Assembly: GCA_032719365.1 (NCBI GenBank)
Contig: CM064867.1
Coordinates: forward strand, 65,470,136 to 65,534,135
Direction: 5' to 3'
Length of the DNA stretch: 64,000 bases
From: Prinsepia uniflora
Lineage: Eukaryota; Streptophyta; Magnoliopsida; Rosales; Rosaceae
Shown: positions 49,028 through 59,894 of the stretch, one piece after another
Position numbering within the stretch: position 1 is the first letter of the stretch
Layout of the letters: every line of letters starts with the position of its first letter
Program-made: the position numbers and the translations under genes
Notes under the pieces: model-generated
What the model saw: only the letters and a program-made list of their open reading frames with translations
What the model was told of the DNA's origin: nothing
Database searches by the model: none

Positions 49028-50862
49028 TGACAAACGCCCAAACTACGCATTAATTTAGACACGTAATTTGAGTATTGTGCAATTTAAACCCTTTTTGTGT
49101 AGATGTAGTATTGGTAAATAGGGATCGTTCTTAACCGGGGAAATTAGGGAACATTAATAATGTGTTAGTGGGAAAGAGTAATGAATAAATGAATAATGAA
49201 TAAATTAATGAATTAAAGAATTAAAGAATTAACAAATTAAAGAATTAAAGAATTAAAGAATTAAAGAATTAATTAATCAAAGAATAATAAACTAAAAGTA
49301 TTAAAGAATAAAAGAATAAAGAGATGAAAGAATCAAAGAATAATAAACTAAAAGTATAAAAGAAGAATAAAAGAATAAAAGAATAAAAGAATAAAGAATA
49401 AAAAGGATAGAAGAATAAAACAATAAAAGAATAAAGAATAAAAAAGAATAAAAGAATAAAAGAATTAAAGAATTAAAGAATAAAGAATAAAGAATTGAAA
49501 ATGGGGGTTTTTGAAAAGAGTTGTAAATATAAAAATAAAGAAAACAAGTAAAAATAATTAAATACTTAATTTTACTTCTATTTTAACCTTTGTACTAGTG
49601 AACTTTCTTCAAACACATATTTTTACCAACACTCTAACATCATGCTCATATTAAACCAATCACGAAATCATACCTTAATCATCTCAAATACATGCATACA
49701 TTTTTCATATTATAAATGCACCGAACAGCGGATTATTACTTACAATATGATCCACCTTAAGTAAGTGATTTAATGCGCCGAACAGCGATCAAACATTAAA
49801 TCTCTTCAACTCTATTCTAAATGCCCCGAACAGCGGATCAACATTTAGCTTCGAATTGAAGTTTAAGCACTAAAACATATGAAGTAAAAGAAACTCAAAA
49901 AGTAAAACACATGGAGATTGCATTCTTACTTACAAATGTTAGAAAGAAAATACCAACACATATATTGAATTATAAGTAAAACCAATAACAATAACAAGAA
50001 TTTAAGTAGAGAAGTATGGATTTTCACAAGAATCACCGAACAGCGGCAGGAAACTTGTGAAGATGGTAGAAGAAATACGAGGAATTCGGTCTTAAAACTC
50101 TTGAATTGCCTTAGAATTACTTGGCCTAGGTATTTCTTAAGGAAAGCATAAAAATGTGTTTAAGAGATCTCAAAGAAATATCACAAGAACAAAGTAAAGA
50201 AGAAATGAAATTAAGAAAAATAAAAATAACATAAATTAAGAACAAGAATTAAAAGAAAGCTAATTAATAAGAAAATCTACAAGAAGTTAAAATGGTCCCC
50301 AAAAATGTCTCTCAAAAGAGAGAAACAAAAGAACTAACTAAGAACTAGAACTAAGAAAAATGAAAGAAATGGAAGAATGAAACTAATTGGGGACTCCCCA
50401 AATACATGAAATGACCTCCCTATTTATAGAGGGAGTGCCACAATTGTTTAATTAAAAGTACAAAATTAAAATATAAAAATAGCAATAAAATAGTACATGA
50501 AGAAGTGATGGAAATGATGAGATTGGGTGGGAAAAGATGCTGATTTTGGGGCAAATATGCTGATTTTGGGAACTATTGGGGGGCTGCTGGATTTTTGGCT
50601 TGGGCTGCTGGATTTCAGCAGCTTCCCACCGAATTTCCTTGCGATTTTCGGTGGTTTCTCATATTTCGTCCATAATTTCTTCGTTATAATTCCGATCGGG
50701 ACGATTCTTTCACCAAAATGCTCCAAATTCCAAGCTTTATTTATTTCTACAAAAATATCACAAAATAAATTAATTTGTCTAATTATTTATTATTTTAATA
50801 TTAAAAGTCAAGTATAATGGGTATAAAATAATATAAAATAACGCTTATTTGAGGACTTATCA
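49028..50862 (-). repeat. 5' LTR of the Athila-type element
   Basis: 1,835 bases, nearly identical to the left LTR (extra aataaaga near 49485). This copy should drive transcription. Confidence 0.92.
50420..50429 (-). promoter_or_regulatory. TATA box of the Athila 5' LTR
   Basis: CTATAAATAG on the minus strand, at exactly the same offset (6,034 bases) from the copy in the other LTR. Confidence 0.72.
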
Positions 50863-52542
50863 ATATCCAAAATGTAATTATAACTAAATTCTTAGATTTT
50901 CCCAAATTAATTTATAATTTAAAGTATAAATAAACAACTTTGGACCCTCAAATCTATAATCAAACGATACCCAATTAGCCTGGAAATTGCACCACTAAAC
51001 TTAGAATTTAGGGACCAAAAACTTTTGTGTTAACCGGACGGTCAAAGGACGTCGCACGCGCCCTCAAGGGCCGGTGAGAGTCTCTATGTGTGGGCCTCAC
51101 GCGCAGGGTCTGTCACTAGCAACCTCTCGCTGGTTCGACTCGCAAATTTGTACGCAAGACCCGACCCGGCGTCCTAACCCAACTCAAAAACACCATATTT
51201 ATGTCTATTTTTCCTTCTTAAACTATCTAACAACACCTACAAATTTCTAGGAGAAGATATGTAACATTAGAACTAGAAAAAACTCACCCCGATAGCTTTG
51301 TCTAAGCCTGTGAGCTTCGGCCATGGTTCCAAGGCTCATTCCAGAGACTTCCCCACGTCTAAATTTCACGTTTCCTATCTTAAAATGATCCTGAGAACCC
51401 CAAAAAGACCTAGGAACTCTTGTTTCAAAGTTTCAAGCCCAAAACCCTCAAGTTAGCATAGGACCCTACAAGTTCCATGTTTTCACCTCTCGGCCTACCC
51501 TCACTCTTCACCGTTTTTCTGCAATTTTTCTCCCTTTCTCTTCCTCTTGTTCTGCTTCATCTCCCTCTTTGATCTCCAATTTATATTTTCTTTATCTTCC
51601 ATTTCGACCATGTTCCCCTGAACAACTCCAACTCACACCCATTCCTCAATTTATAAAAGGGAAGTCAGTGAAGAGAGTTAGGAGGGAAGAAACATGAGAA
51701 ACCTAGATTATTCTAGGTCATTCTCACCAAATGACTAAAATACCCTTTAGTGGTAAAATGAACAAAATGTCCCTAAGCCTTTCATGAACCATAACGAACC
51801 TATTTGACCTCTATTTTTTACATACCGCCAGCCTACGCATTCAGGAGGCTAAGGCCTTTACAACGACTTTTTCAGATCATCCAAAAAAGTGCCTAATCAA
51901 AAAGTAAACCATTGACCTTTTGAGGGAAAATTGGTCATTCTTCTTTCTATGTTCCAACTTTACTTTTTCCTCGAGATTCGGGCCATTACAGCCGGTTTGT
52001 CACTCAAAACTGCCATTGATGGTCGGAACTTGAAGCTTTTCCAGATTTCTCAAATCTATACCAAAAATCATGATCTACACATCAAACTTCATCTACTCAA
52101 TGAGAGGAATCCACATCTAACCTCAAATTTATGAAACTATATCTGGTTTGGCTGTAAATCCATCAAGAAAGTTCAACTCCATAGCCTCCCTCGATCTGTT
52201 ACCCCTGGTGGTGCTCCGACCTCGATCTTTTCACCAAAACACTCCCCAAGCCACATGGATTCCAATTTCGACCTTGGCTTGACCTAACTTGACCCGAAAT
52301 TGGGTCGATGGTGGTGATGTGGGTACATCGGTCACACCGCGAGGATAGAGAGGGAGAAAGATGATAGATAAACTAAAAATATCTGGCTTTACCCCTCAAG
52401 AGAGAAAGTATGTATTTAAAAATACCCTGGGTGTAACGACCCAAACATTATTTTATAATAATTTCTATTAATTATTGTAAAATGATCATTTTGCCCCTAG
52501 TGGGCAAAATGTTGACTTTCAACACGGGACACTATTTTGTGT

Positions 52543-52568
52543 GGGGGGGGGGGGGGGGGGGGGGGGGG
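52543..52568. repeat. Run of 26 G
   Basis: Uninterrupted poly-G inside LTR J, where related LTRs have ordinary sequence ending in the TTGACCCTTGACC-type motif. True length is unreliable in any assembly. Confidence 0.9.
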
Positions 52569-52750
52569 TTGGGTTGACCCTTGACCGTACGTAGATTGTG
52601 TTTCCACGAGTTCATAGACAGGCGGCAGGCCAGATTTGGACGTTCGACGTGGAAGTTGCGGGTCACGGAGTTTGATAGTCACTATTACGTTTCCGAGAGT
52701 TCAGGCCAAGTGGCATTATTAGATTTGTCAACTCGATTATTGGACCAATC

Positions 52751-52776
52751 AGATGAGTGACAAGTGTCACTCATCT
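52751..52776. repeat. Conserved palindrome in LTR J
   Basis: Arms AGATGAGTGAC and its complement around AAGT, about 320 bases from the LTR start. The outermost pair is A-T here but G-C in LTRs E and N, so pairing is kept. Confidence 0.9.
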
Positions 52777-53369
52777 AACAAGCCCATTTACCCAAAACAT
52801 TGGATGCATGTATCTGTCCTCATTTTCTCTCGATGCTCATTCAATAGTGAACCAAGGTTTCCTTCAAACACACACTACCATCAAACCACCTCCTTTAAAC
52901 CTTCATCCTTCATTAGGTGATCCTTATGAGTGACTGGAAGAGTGTTTGATGGCGACCTGAAGGCTGAGGACTGGAGCACACGGCGGAGGGGAGTTCACAA
53001 GTAAGGAAACCCGGAACTCTTGAATTGGTTTAGTTTTGGGTTTGGGTTTTTGGGCCTGGTTAGGCGATTCTAATGGCAAAGGACGCCTTGTAGGGTCTGT
53101 ACGAGTCGATTGGAGCCTAGAACCAGGCACGGTGGTGCTGGGATCGACGGGAGGAAAATTGAGAAAAAATGAGCTCCGTGGTTACTCGAATTAAGGTACA
53201 AATTTACAGTGTTTTAAAGGTTTATGAACCCACAGATCCAACCTAGGCACGTGGAAGATTCTAGGGGTAGCAACGGTTTTGAATTTGGGTAAAAAATGGG
53301 CGAGTTATGGCCGGGTCGGGTTGCAGGTTTGTGCGACCCGAATTGCAAACCCGTCGAGAGGACATAGAC

Positions 53370-53650
53370 GATGACATCAGATGATGACGTCATCCACCTG
53401 TCAGACTGTCAGGCACGTGGGCCACTAGGGACGTGTCACATGTTAGTGCTGACTATGCACTGACATATCAGTGACGTGGACCAACCAGCAGCTACCACGT
53501 GGCATTGTCATGACCTGACAAGTGGTAGTGACGTGGACCAATCCTGGAGTGACACGTGGCACCTCTTAGGGTCTGACATGTGTCAATCTGACATTGTCAG
53601 ATGACTTCATGCTGACATCAATAGTGACGTCATGCTGACGTCAGCACTAT
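53370..53650 (+). promoter_or_regulatory. Cluster of ACGT-core (bZIP-type) motifs in LTR J
   Basis: Contains CCACGTGGC (G-box), ACACGTGGC (ABRE-like), several GTGACGTGG, and TGACGTCA palindromes. Such ACGT cores are bound by plant bZIP factors, including ABA- and salicylate-linked groups. LTR L has a smaller set at about 63145-63290. Function is inferred from motifs only. Confidence 0.5.
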
Positions 53651-55204
53651 TGAGAGTTGACTTTTGACCAGACGCGTTGACCCATGCGTGGGGGCGAGTT
53701 TCAGGGCGGGATCGGTACCATTTTCAAGGTTTCGATGTTTCGGATCCATAGGTGGTGGTTTCGTGTCGATCAGAGACCGTTAGGTTGGTCAAATTGAGAG
53801 TTTTAGCCACTAGAAGCGTGTTTGGGATGCATTCCCGGGCAGGTTTGGTTCTAGGGTTGGATGTTAGACCTAGTAGGTTCAATTAGTGACCTTTGGATGT
53901 GTTTGGATAGGTTTAGGCGGTTCGTTAAGCAACAAGGACCGTGTGTGTGTGGGTTTTTGATTTCAAAATGATTACATGCACAACTGTTTTCATTGTTTTA
54001 CTTCATGATTAAGATTGGATGATTCTTAATACTTTATGATGGGGTTCTATACGTATTATGATGTTTTGAGCATGAGACCCGTCTGGATATATGTACGATT
54101 TGATTTTCGGAGTAAGTTAAGGAGTTTATGGAATTTATTACTATTGCACTTTGTATACCTACGTTATGATTACTGTCTCCTCCAGACGTCCCGTAATATC
54201 CTTGAGTAGTCACGAGCACTGCCTAAGAGGGGTTGACCCGAGGGGTGGCTCACGATCAGGAGTACAGATATGGATGATACCCCCAGGGAGGGACAGTGAA
54301 CTGTGGGTCATTGACCTAGTTGGACCATGGGGAGACTTAGGATTGAGACCCTGAGTGGCACGCGTAGCCTTAGGACCGTGACATTGGTAGGCATCGGGGA
54401 TGCCAAACATCAGGGATGTCGGGGTTGAGTTGTACAGTGCACTACTATTATGATGGTTTTCCCTATTCTGTTATACATGATTTTATGATACTATTACGAT
54501 TACCTATGTTTTGACTAAGTGCATGCATGTTTAAAAACGAAGAGGTAAAACCTTATGATTATTATATTATTAAACTGGTTTTCAGAAACATTATTTATTT
54601 TCAGCCCACTCACTCTTTATTGTTTTATTGACCCTTCTAGACCGTGCACTCGAGGTAGAGGAGGAGGACCCAGAGTCCGAGGCATAGATTCTTTATTGCG
54701 CACCTATACACCCTGTTTGGGTAGGTTGAGCACCGTTTTGTAACCTGACATTGTGCTCGCATTTTGTATTTGTACTATCCCTGGTCTGGCAGTGTGGAAC
54801 TCTAAGGTTGCATGTTTAACATTATTTATTTAATTCGAAAGACTTTAAGCCCGTTAAGGGTATTTTCGGTATTTTAGAGTTTTTGTTGGACGGGAGCAGG
54901 ACACATCCCCAGGTGGTCCCAAGGGGATTGAGATGGGTCCTGTCACTGGGCTTATCCAAAATTACCGTTATACCTTTACTGTTTCAGACCCTTACTTCTG
55001 TACATAGACTTTGATGCCCGTGTGCTACCTGTCTATGAACTTATGAGTTTGAGACCTACGCAACCATTAAAGGAAGCGTCCAAAAGTGTCTCCAATGAGA
55101 AGTTGACTAACAGGCCTCTACAAAAATAATGGTAAAATTGTCATTTTCCAAATAAATTCCCAAAATGACCTTAAGTTTATGTCCGGCCATTATGAAGCAT
55201 ACCA

Positions 55205-56210
55205 TGATCATCAAATGCTATCAATCGCTACTAATCGAACACATTACTTGACTTCCTCGTGGAAGGTTACTTTGATCGATAAACGCTATCAGTAGCTACC
55301 AGCCAGACTCATTACTCAACTTCCTTAGGGAAGAGCGCTCCAATCAACGAAGGCTATTAGTAGCTATTGATTGGGCGCATTACTCGACTTCCTCTAGGAA
55401 GCATGCTCCGATCAAAAAATACTATTAGTAGCTATCAATTGAACACATTACTCTACTTCCTCAGGGAAACGTGCTCCGATCTACAAATGCTATCAGTAGC
55501 TACCAATCAGACGTATTATTCGATTTTCCTCAAGAAAGCGTGCTTCGATCGGTATACCATATTAGTTTTTACCAATCAGGCACATTACTTGGATAACTCA
55601 AGGATGCATGCTACGATCACGTTGTTAGCAGGTACCAATTAGACATATTACTTGACTTTCTTAGGGAAGCGTGCTTTGATCGAAAAATGCTATCAGTAGC
55701 TACTGATCAGATGCATTACTCGACTTCCTCATGGAAGTGAAGTGTGTACAAATTGGCAAACGTTACTAGTAGATACCAATAATATGCATTACTCGAGTTT
55801 CTCAGAGAAGCGTGCTCTAGTTGGTAAATTTTATCAGTAGTTATCGATCAAACACATTACTCGACTTCCACAGGGAAGCGTGATCCGATCGGAAAATGCT
55901 ACCAGTAACTATCGAATGAACACCTTACTCGAATTCCTTAGGGAAGTTTGCTCCAATCGACAAACGCTATCAGTACCTACTCATCAGGCACATTACTCGA
56001 ATTCCTCAAGGAAACGTGCTCTAACCAAAAAATGTTACTAGTAGTTATCGATTGAACATATTCTCAGGGAAACATACTCCAATCAGAAAACGCTATCAGT
56101 AGCTACCAATTGGACGCATTACTCGACTTCCTAAAGGAAGCGTCTTTAGTTAGTAAATGTTATTAGCAGCTACTAATCAGACACACTGCATAAATTATGT
56201 CAGCAAGGAA
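55205..56210. repeat. 68-base minisatellite, about 15 units
   Basis: The marker ATTACTCGACTTCCTC recurs at 55243, 55311, 55379, 55447, 55515, 55584, 55647, 55715, 55788, 55856, 55924, 55992 and 56118, mostly 68 bases apart, with one shortened unit near 56059. Each unit holds a small inverted repeat (CTTCC-4 bases-GGAAG) and a CTATCAGTAGCTA segment. Units differ from each other by roughly 10-25%, so the array is old. It adjoins relic LTR I3. Confidence 0.92.
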
Positions 56211-56297
56211 GAGCACTATAGTACGGAAATGCCACCTTTACCAACAATAGGCCCCATCCACCACAAAGTCAAAAAATTCAATATTTTTCACTCTCGC

Positions 56298-59030
56298 TGT
56301 CAGGACACACCCCGGTTCCACCCTGAAAACCGAGGTAAATCCGGCTCCCGTCTGACAACCCAAAATGAAAGACAGAAATGATCGTATCTGTACACTAGGC
56401 CTCCGAAGCTGCCTCAACGTCAACCCCCGCGCTAGCTCCACGACCTGGAGGGTAGTTAAAAACTAGAAAGTGTGAGTGGACCATAAAGAATAAAAGTTTC
56501 AAAAACATTTCATAAACAAACCAGGGTTTGGCCCTCCGTTTTGAAAACATGCATGCATAACCCATTAAGTAAACACAGCTATAAATCACATAGTAATCAT
56601 CATAAAAACATTTATAAGTCACAAAATAGGCATCATGAAAACAGTACGATAAAACATGAATCCAAGTCATCATTATCTGATCAAACCTGCTGGACCTATC
56701 CGAGTCTTTAAACTCCCGAGTCTTTAAACTCAATCTAGGCCTCAATATAATCCGAGTCTTTAAACTCCCGAGTCTTTAAACTCAACAGGCCTACGGGGGA
56801 AATATCAATATATCCGAGTCTTTAAACTCCCGAGTCTTTAAACTCAATCCGGGTCTTTAAACCCAATCCTGGCCCGTCCCCCGTCAATTACAATATCCGG
56901 GTCTTTAAACCCAATAATCAAATCCAGAAAATCCAATCCAAAACCGTTGAAAACCATTTCTAAATCCATATCCAAACCCGAATCCGAAATCACTGGTCTG
57001 AAGCTCTTCCGGCATCCAGAACCGTCATTCCGAACCCAAATCCGGAATTCCACTGTTCAACTTTAAAACTAAATCTCGCTTTCCGAAATCCGATTCTAAA
57101 ATCGAAAACCCTTGACCATCAAATCATGTCTCAATCCATTTATAATCATTGAAAAACAATAATCAAGTAAAATCCCAAATCATGGTCTCAAAATCACAAT
57201 CATCACATTTCTCGTAAAACATGCTGAAATACGTAATTCCTCGAAAAACGTTCAATTATGTGAAACAGTTATAGCATAAGCGATAAACATGAAATCACGA
57301 TTAAAACCATAAAACAATTATAGAAAAACATTTATGCATGCTCAATTATAGAGAAGGGGTCCACTCACAGTTACCGGGCACGTCACTCGCGTCCCGTATG
57401 TTCCTCGTCCACCTCGGGAATTCCCGATCCTGTCAACAATCACCAAAATACGTCACTAACACATTAACGAAGGTCCTCCTAATTTTCCCCAATTTTCCTG
57501 AACTTCAAACGTACGTAAAACGAAACCCTAAAACTTCGATCCCACGGAACTAACTCGAATCGACGTCCGATTAACCCGAAACCTATCTCAAAAAATTCGT
57601 TACAACATCTAGACCAAAAACCTAGTTGGAAGGTTCCACAGAAAACGCCCCACGCCCTCACGCGCCGCCCAAAGTGGCTGCGTGTGGGCTTCACGCGCCT
57701 GCACATAGAGTACTGTTCATCTTCTTCCTCAACTGTTCGACCGGTCTGAACCGGTGAGGGCGGTTCTCCGCCGTCCGTCCACCATTTTCCTTCCTTCCAA
57801 GCCCAAAAGCTTCGTCCTGTCCTAAGCAACCCATTCCCCTCAACCAAACACATCAATCCTACCTCTAACCCGTTGTCCCTAGCTCGAACCCGTGGCCAAC
57901 AAAACCCCTGTTCTTCTATCTGACCACCCTTGTCACCCCTCATCACGGCTTCGATATAAACAGGTTCCTAAGGACCTAAGGAGTCGATTAGAACCTACCA
58001 GACACCTCGACTCAGCCCCTAGCTTCACGACTAACCGTTTGAATCAAAACGGAAAAACAGAGCAATCAGAGGAAATCCAAAAATTACCTGTGCTCAGGCC
58101 CGCCGTGAGCTCCACTGTGGTTATGCGATTCCTCTAATCCTCCTCCGTCCTCTGGGCACCACCTCCAGCCTCGATTGATCAAACACAGCAGCACTACCAC
58201 CAAACACCCTCTCTGTTCTTTGATTTTTCCCACTCACCGCACACACTCACTCGACCCTTCAAACCTCCCCAGACACTCACCAGCTTCACAACCCCTCTCT
58301 ACTCACTCTAACTGAGTCACCAACACTCACACCTTTGCCCAGAAACCGATCGATCTCAGTCTCTGTTTTCTTCAATTGCACGACCACAAACACGACTCAC
58401 CCAATTAATTTGAACTGTGCAACACCCTAGAACACACTACACACACTCCATGTGTCACAATCCCACCCCATGGCCCAATTCCAAAAATATCCACTTGCAC
58501 CTATACACTTGGCCTTATCAGATTGGCCCAATTCCCAATGCACCAAAAAGACCAAAATGCCCCTATGAATCAAAATTACCATTTTACCCTTCGCCATTCT
58601 AGACCCGTATCTTGCCCGTCCAATGTCCGATGAAGGCATGCCGCCTGTCGTTGAACTCAGGACGACGAGATCTACCTAACGGTCCTCGGTCTACGTGAAA
58701 ATAACAAGTCTAGCAAAAAGTCAACCTTTTTCCCCCTATTTTAACCAATTCACGGTAATGCCCTCAACCTTCCGAACATCATAACTTCTTCCTCGGATGT
58801 CGGAGTCGGGCGTGCCACCTGTCTACGGACTCGTGACGTCCCTAACTACGTCACTGTCATCGGTCAATGCCCAATTAACCGCCGAACTAAAATTCAACTT
58901 TTTGCCCATTCTAGGGGCAAAATCGTCATTCTACACCCAAGTCCAAAAGTAACCAACTAAACACCGATTAACTCAGCTAATCCACCACTAATCACTCATC
59001 TAATCCGAACTTCCGGGACGGGTCATTACA
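56298..59030 (-). mobile_element. Solo LTR K
   Basis: Sense start TGTAATGACCCGTCCC at 59030, sense end GGGGTGTGTCCTGACA at 56298, with ctcgc duplicated on both sides (56293-56297, 59031-59035). 2,733 bases. Belongs with LTRs A and D and has the largest GAGTCTTTAAACTC array. No PBS or PPT adjoins it. A 155-codon reverse frame (57479-57946) lies in the segment that also produces chance frames in A and D. Confidence 0.9.
56702..56912. repeat. Mini-hairpin array in LTR K
   Basis: Six GAGTCTTTAAACTC copies in three pairs, each pair 16 bases apart, then two GGGTCTTTAAACCC copies (56851, 56899). Same compensatory A-T to G-C change as in LTR A. Confidence 0.87.
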
Positions 59031-59880
59031 CTCGCCACCATTGCTCTGACTCCAATGACACACCAGACACTAGCAACAATCACAGGGAGTTTCCTAAGGT
59101 ACACTTCCTCGATCAATAACTTGAGGGACTATGGGGTGTACCCCTTTGGTCGATTAACATGTATCGTCTATATTTATAAGTCCTTGACTGAGAAAATCCA
59201 CTTGAATCAACAACTAAGTCAACTTATGTTGATCCCATATCAACCAACTACTCGGACCAAGCCAAAAGTTCACTCAGAGGAAGACCAGGCCCACCTCGAT
59301 CCAAAACCAAGTCCATGTACAAAGCCACCATTGTGGCATATGTCTTAAACTTAGGTGATTTACTATAAATGGGGAGCATTTCTCCATCATAACACAAGTT
59401 CTACTCTCTCTCTCTCTCAACTAGAGCTCTCAACTCTCTTTCTAATCTTCCCCTAAAGCTACATTATAATCTTCCTATAAGGCTCAAGGCCTAATGTAAT
59501 ATGTACAAATACTTATATTACTAATGAGAAAAGCATACCACCATGGACGTAATCCAATTCAGGTAAACCACGTACATCTCATGTTTTTTGTGTCTGTGTG
59601 ATCCTCATGGACTCATTAGGTCCATTTTTGGATCAAACATAGTTGAATTCTGCGATCGGAGGAAGTGCATATGTTCAATCAATGGTGATCAGATTCCAGC
59701 AATTGGTGGGTGGAGGAACTGCAATTGTCCTGATCACTAGTGATCAGATTCCAGTGATAGTGAGCGAAGGCTCTGTGGCTGACCGATGACAGAGCCACAT
59801 CTATTTGCCGATAAGAAAAACTGCAATTGTTGTTTGTAATTATATAGAAACACATGAGTAATTTTTTTTAAGGGGTTAGC
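59031..59880 (+). other. Possible plus-strand LTR remnant with promoter-like motif
   Basis: No coding frame above 97 codons. A TATAAAT box (59364-59370) is followed by a CT-rich leader-like stretch (59401-59460), a poly-A-signal-like zone (59490-59540) and a CACCATGGACGTA...AAACCACGTACATCT segment that recalls the R/U5 part of many plant LTRs. Termini were not found. A TGATCAGATTCCAG duplicate occurs at 59687 and 59742. Confidence 0.4.
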
Positions 59881-59894
59881 ATAGTACATTAATT

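Larger units (their letters stand above)
43002..50862 (-). mobile_element. Young non-autonomous Athila-type LTR retrotransposon
   Basis: Complete 7,861-base element: LTRs 43002-44828 and 49028-50862, target duplication atatc on both sides (42997-43001, 50863-50867), a tRNA-Asp primer site and a PPT. The LTRs are nearly identical; I see one 8-base indel, one substitution in a G-run and a small change at the sense 3' terminus. The 4.2 kb interior has no gag, pol or env: the longest frames are 130 codons or less and lie in low-complexity sequence. It keeps the usual Athila/Tat 3' non-coding signatures (CCCCCACACTTAAA, ACAAGCGCTTGAAGTTTAACG). It would need proteins from a full-length relative. 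Confidence 0.9.
41927..51990 (-). mobile_element. Solo LTR H, split by the Athila-type element
   Basis: Sense start TGTAATGGCCCGAATCTCG at 51990 and sense end GGGGACGGGTTCTGCCA at 41927; flanks gccag and gccgg match at four of five bases. Its own sequence is 41927-43001 plus 50868-51990, about 2.2 kb. No PBS or PPT adjoins it. It is diverged from the other LTRs and is inserted into relic LTR I3. Confidence 0.75.
52432..54945 (+). mobile_element. Solo LTR J
   Basis: Begins TGTAACGACCCAAAC, ends GAGATGGGTCCTGTCA, 2,514 bases, with ctggg duplicated on both sides (52427-52431, 54946-54950). No PBS or PPT adjoins it. It belongs with LTR L (61964 onward): both have the GGGCATGAGACCCGT-type hairpin block and an ACGT-rich section. 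Inserted into relic LTR I3. Confidence 0.9.
38161..55193 (-). mobile_element. Relic LTR I3 with multiple nested insertions
   Basis: Pieces that match LTR I1 in order: about 38161-38893, 40299-40911, 41709-41926, 51996-52431 and 54951-55193. They are separated by TIR element 1, TIR element 2, LTR H (with the Athila element) and LTR J. The pieces together make roughly 2.2 kb. The right end near 55193 (sense ATAATGGCC) is a decayed LTR start. The left limit is uncertain. Confidence 0.65.

Noticed and set aside
57479..57946. 155-codon reverse frame in LTR K
   Set aside because: The same LTR segment in A and D is broken in this frame; no domain is recognisable, so it is non-coding LTR.
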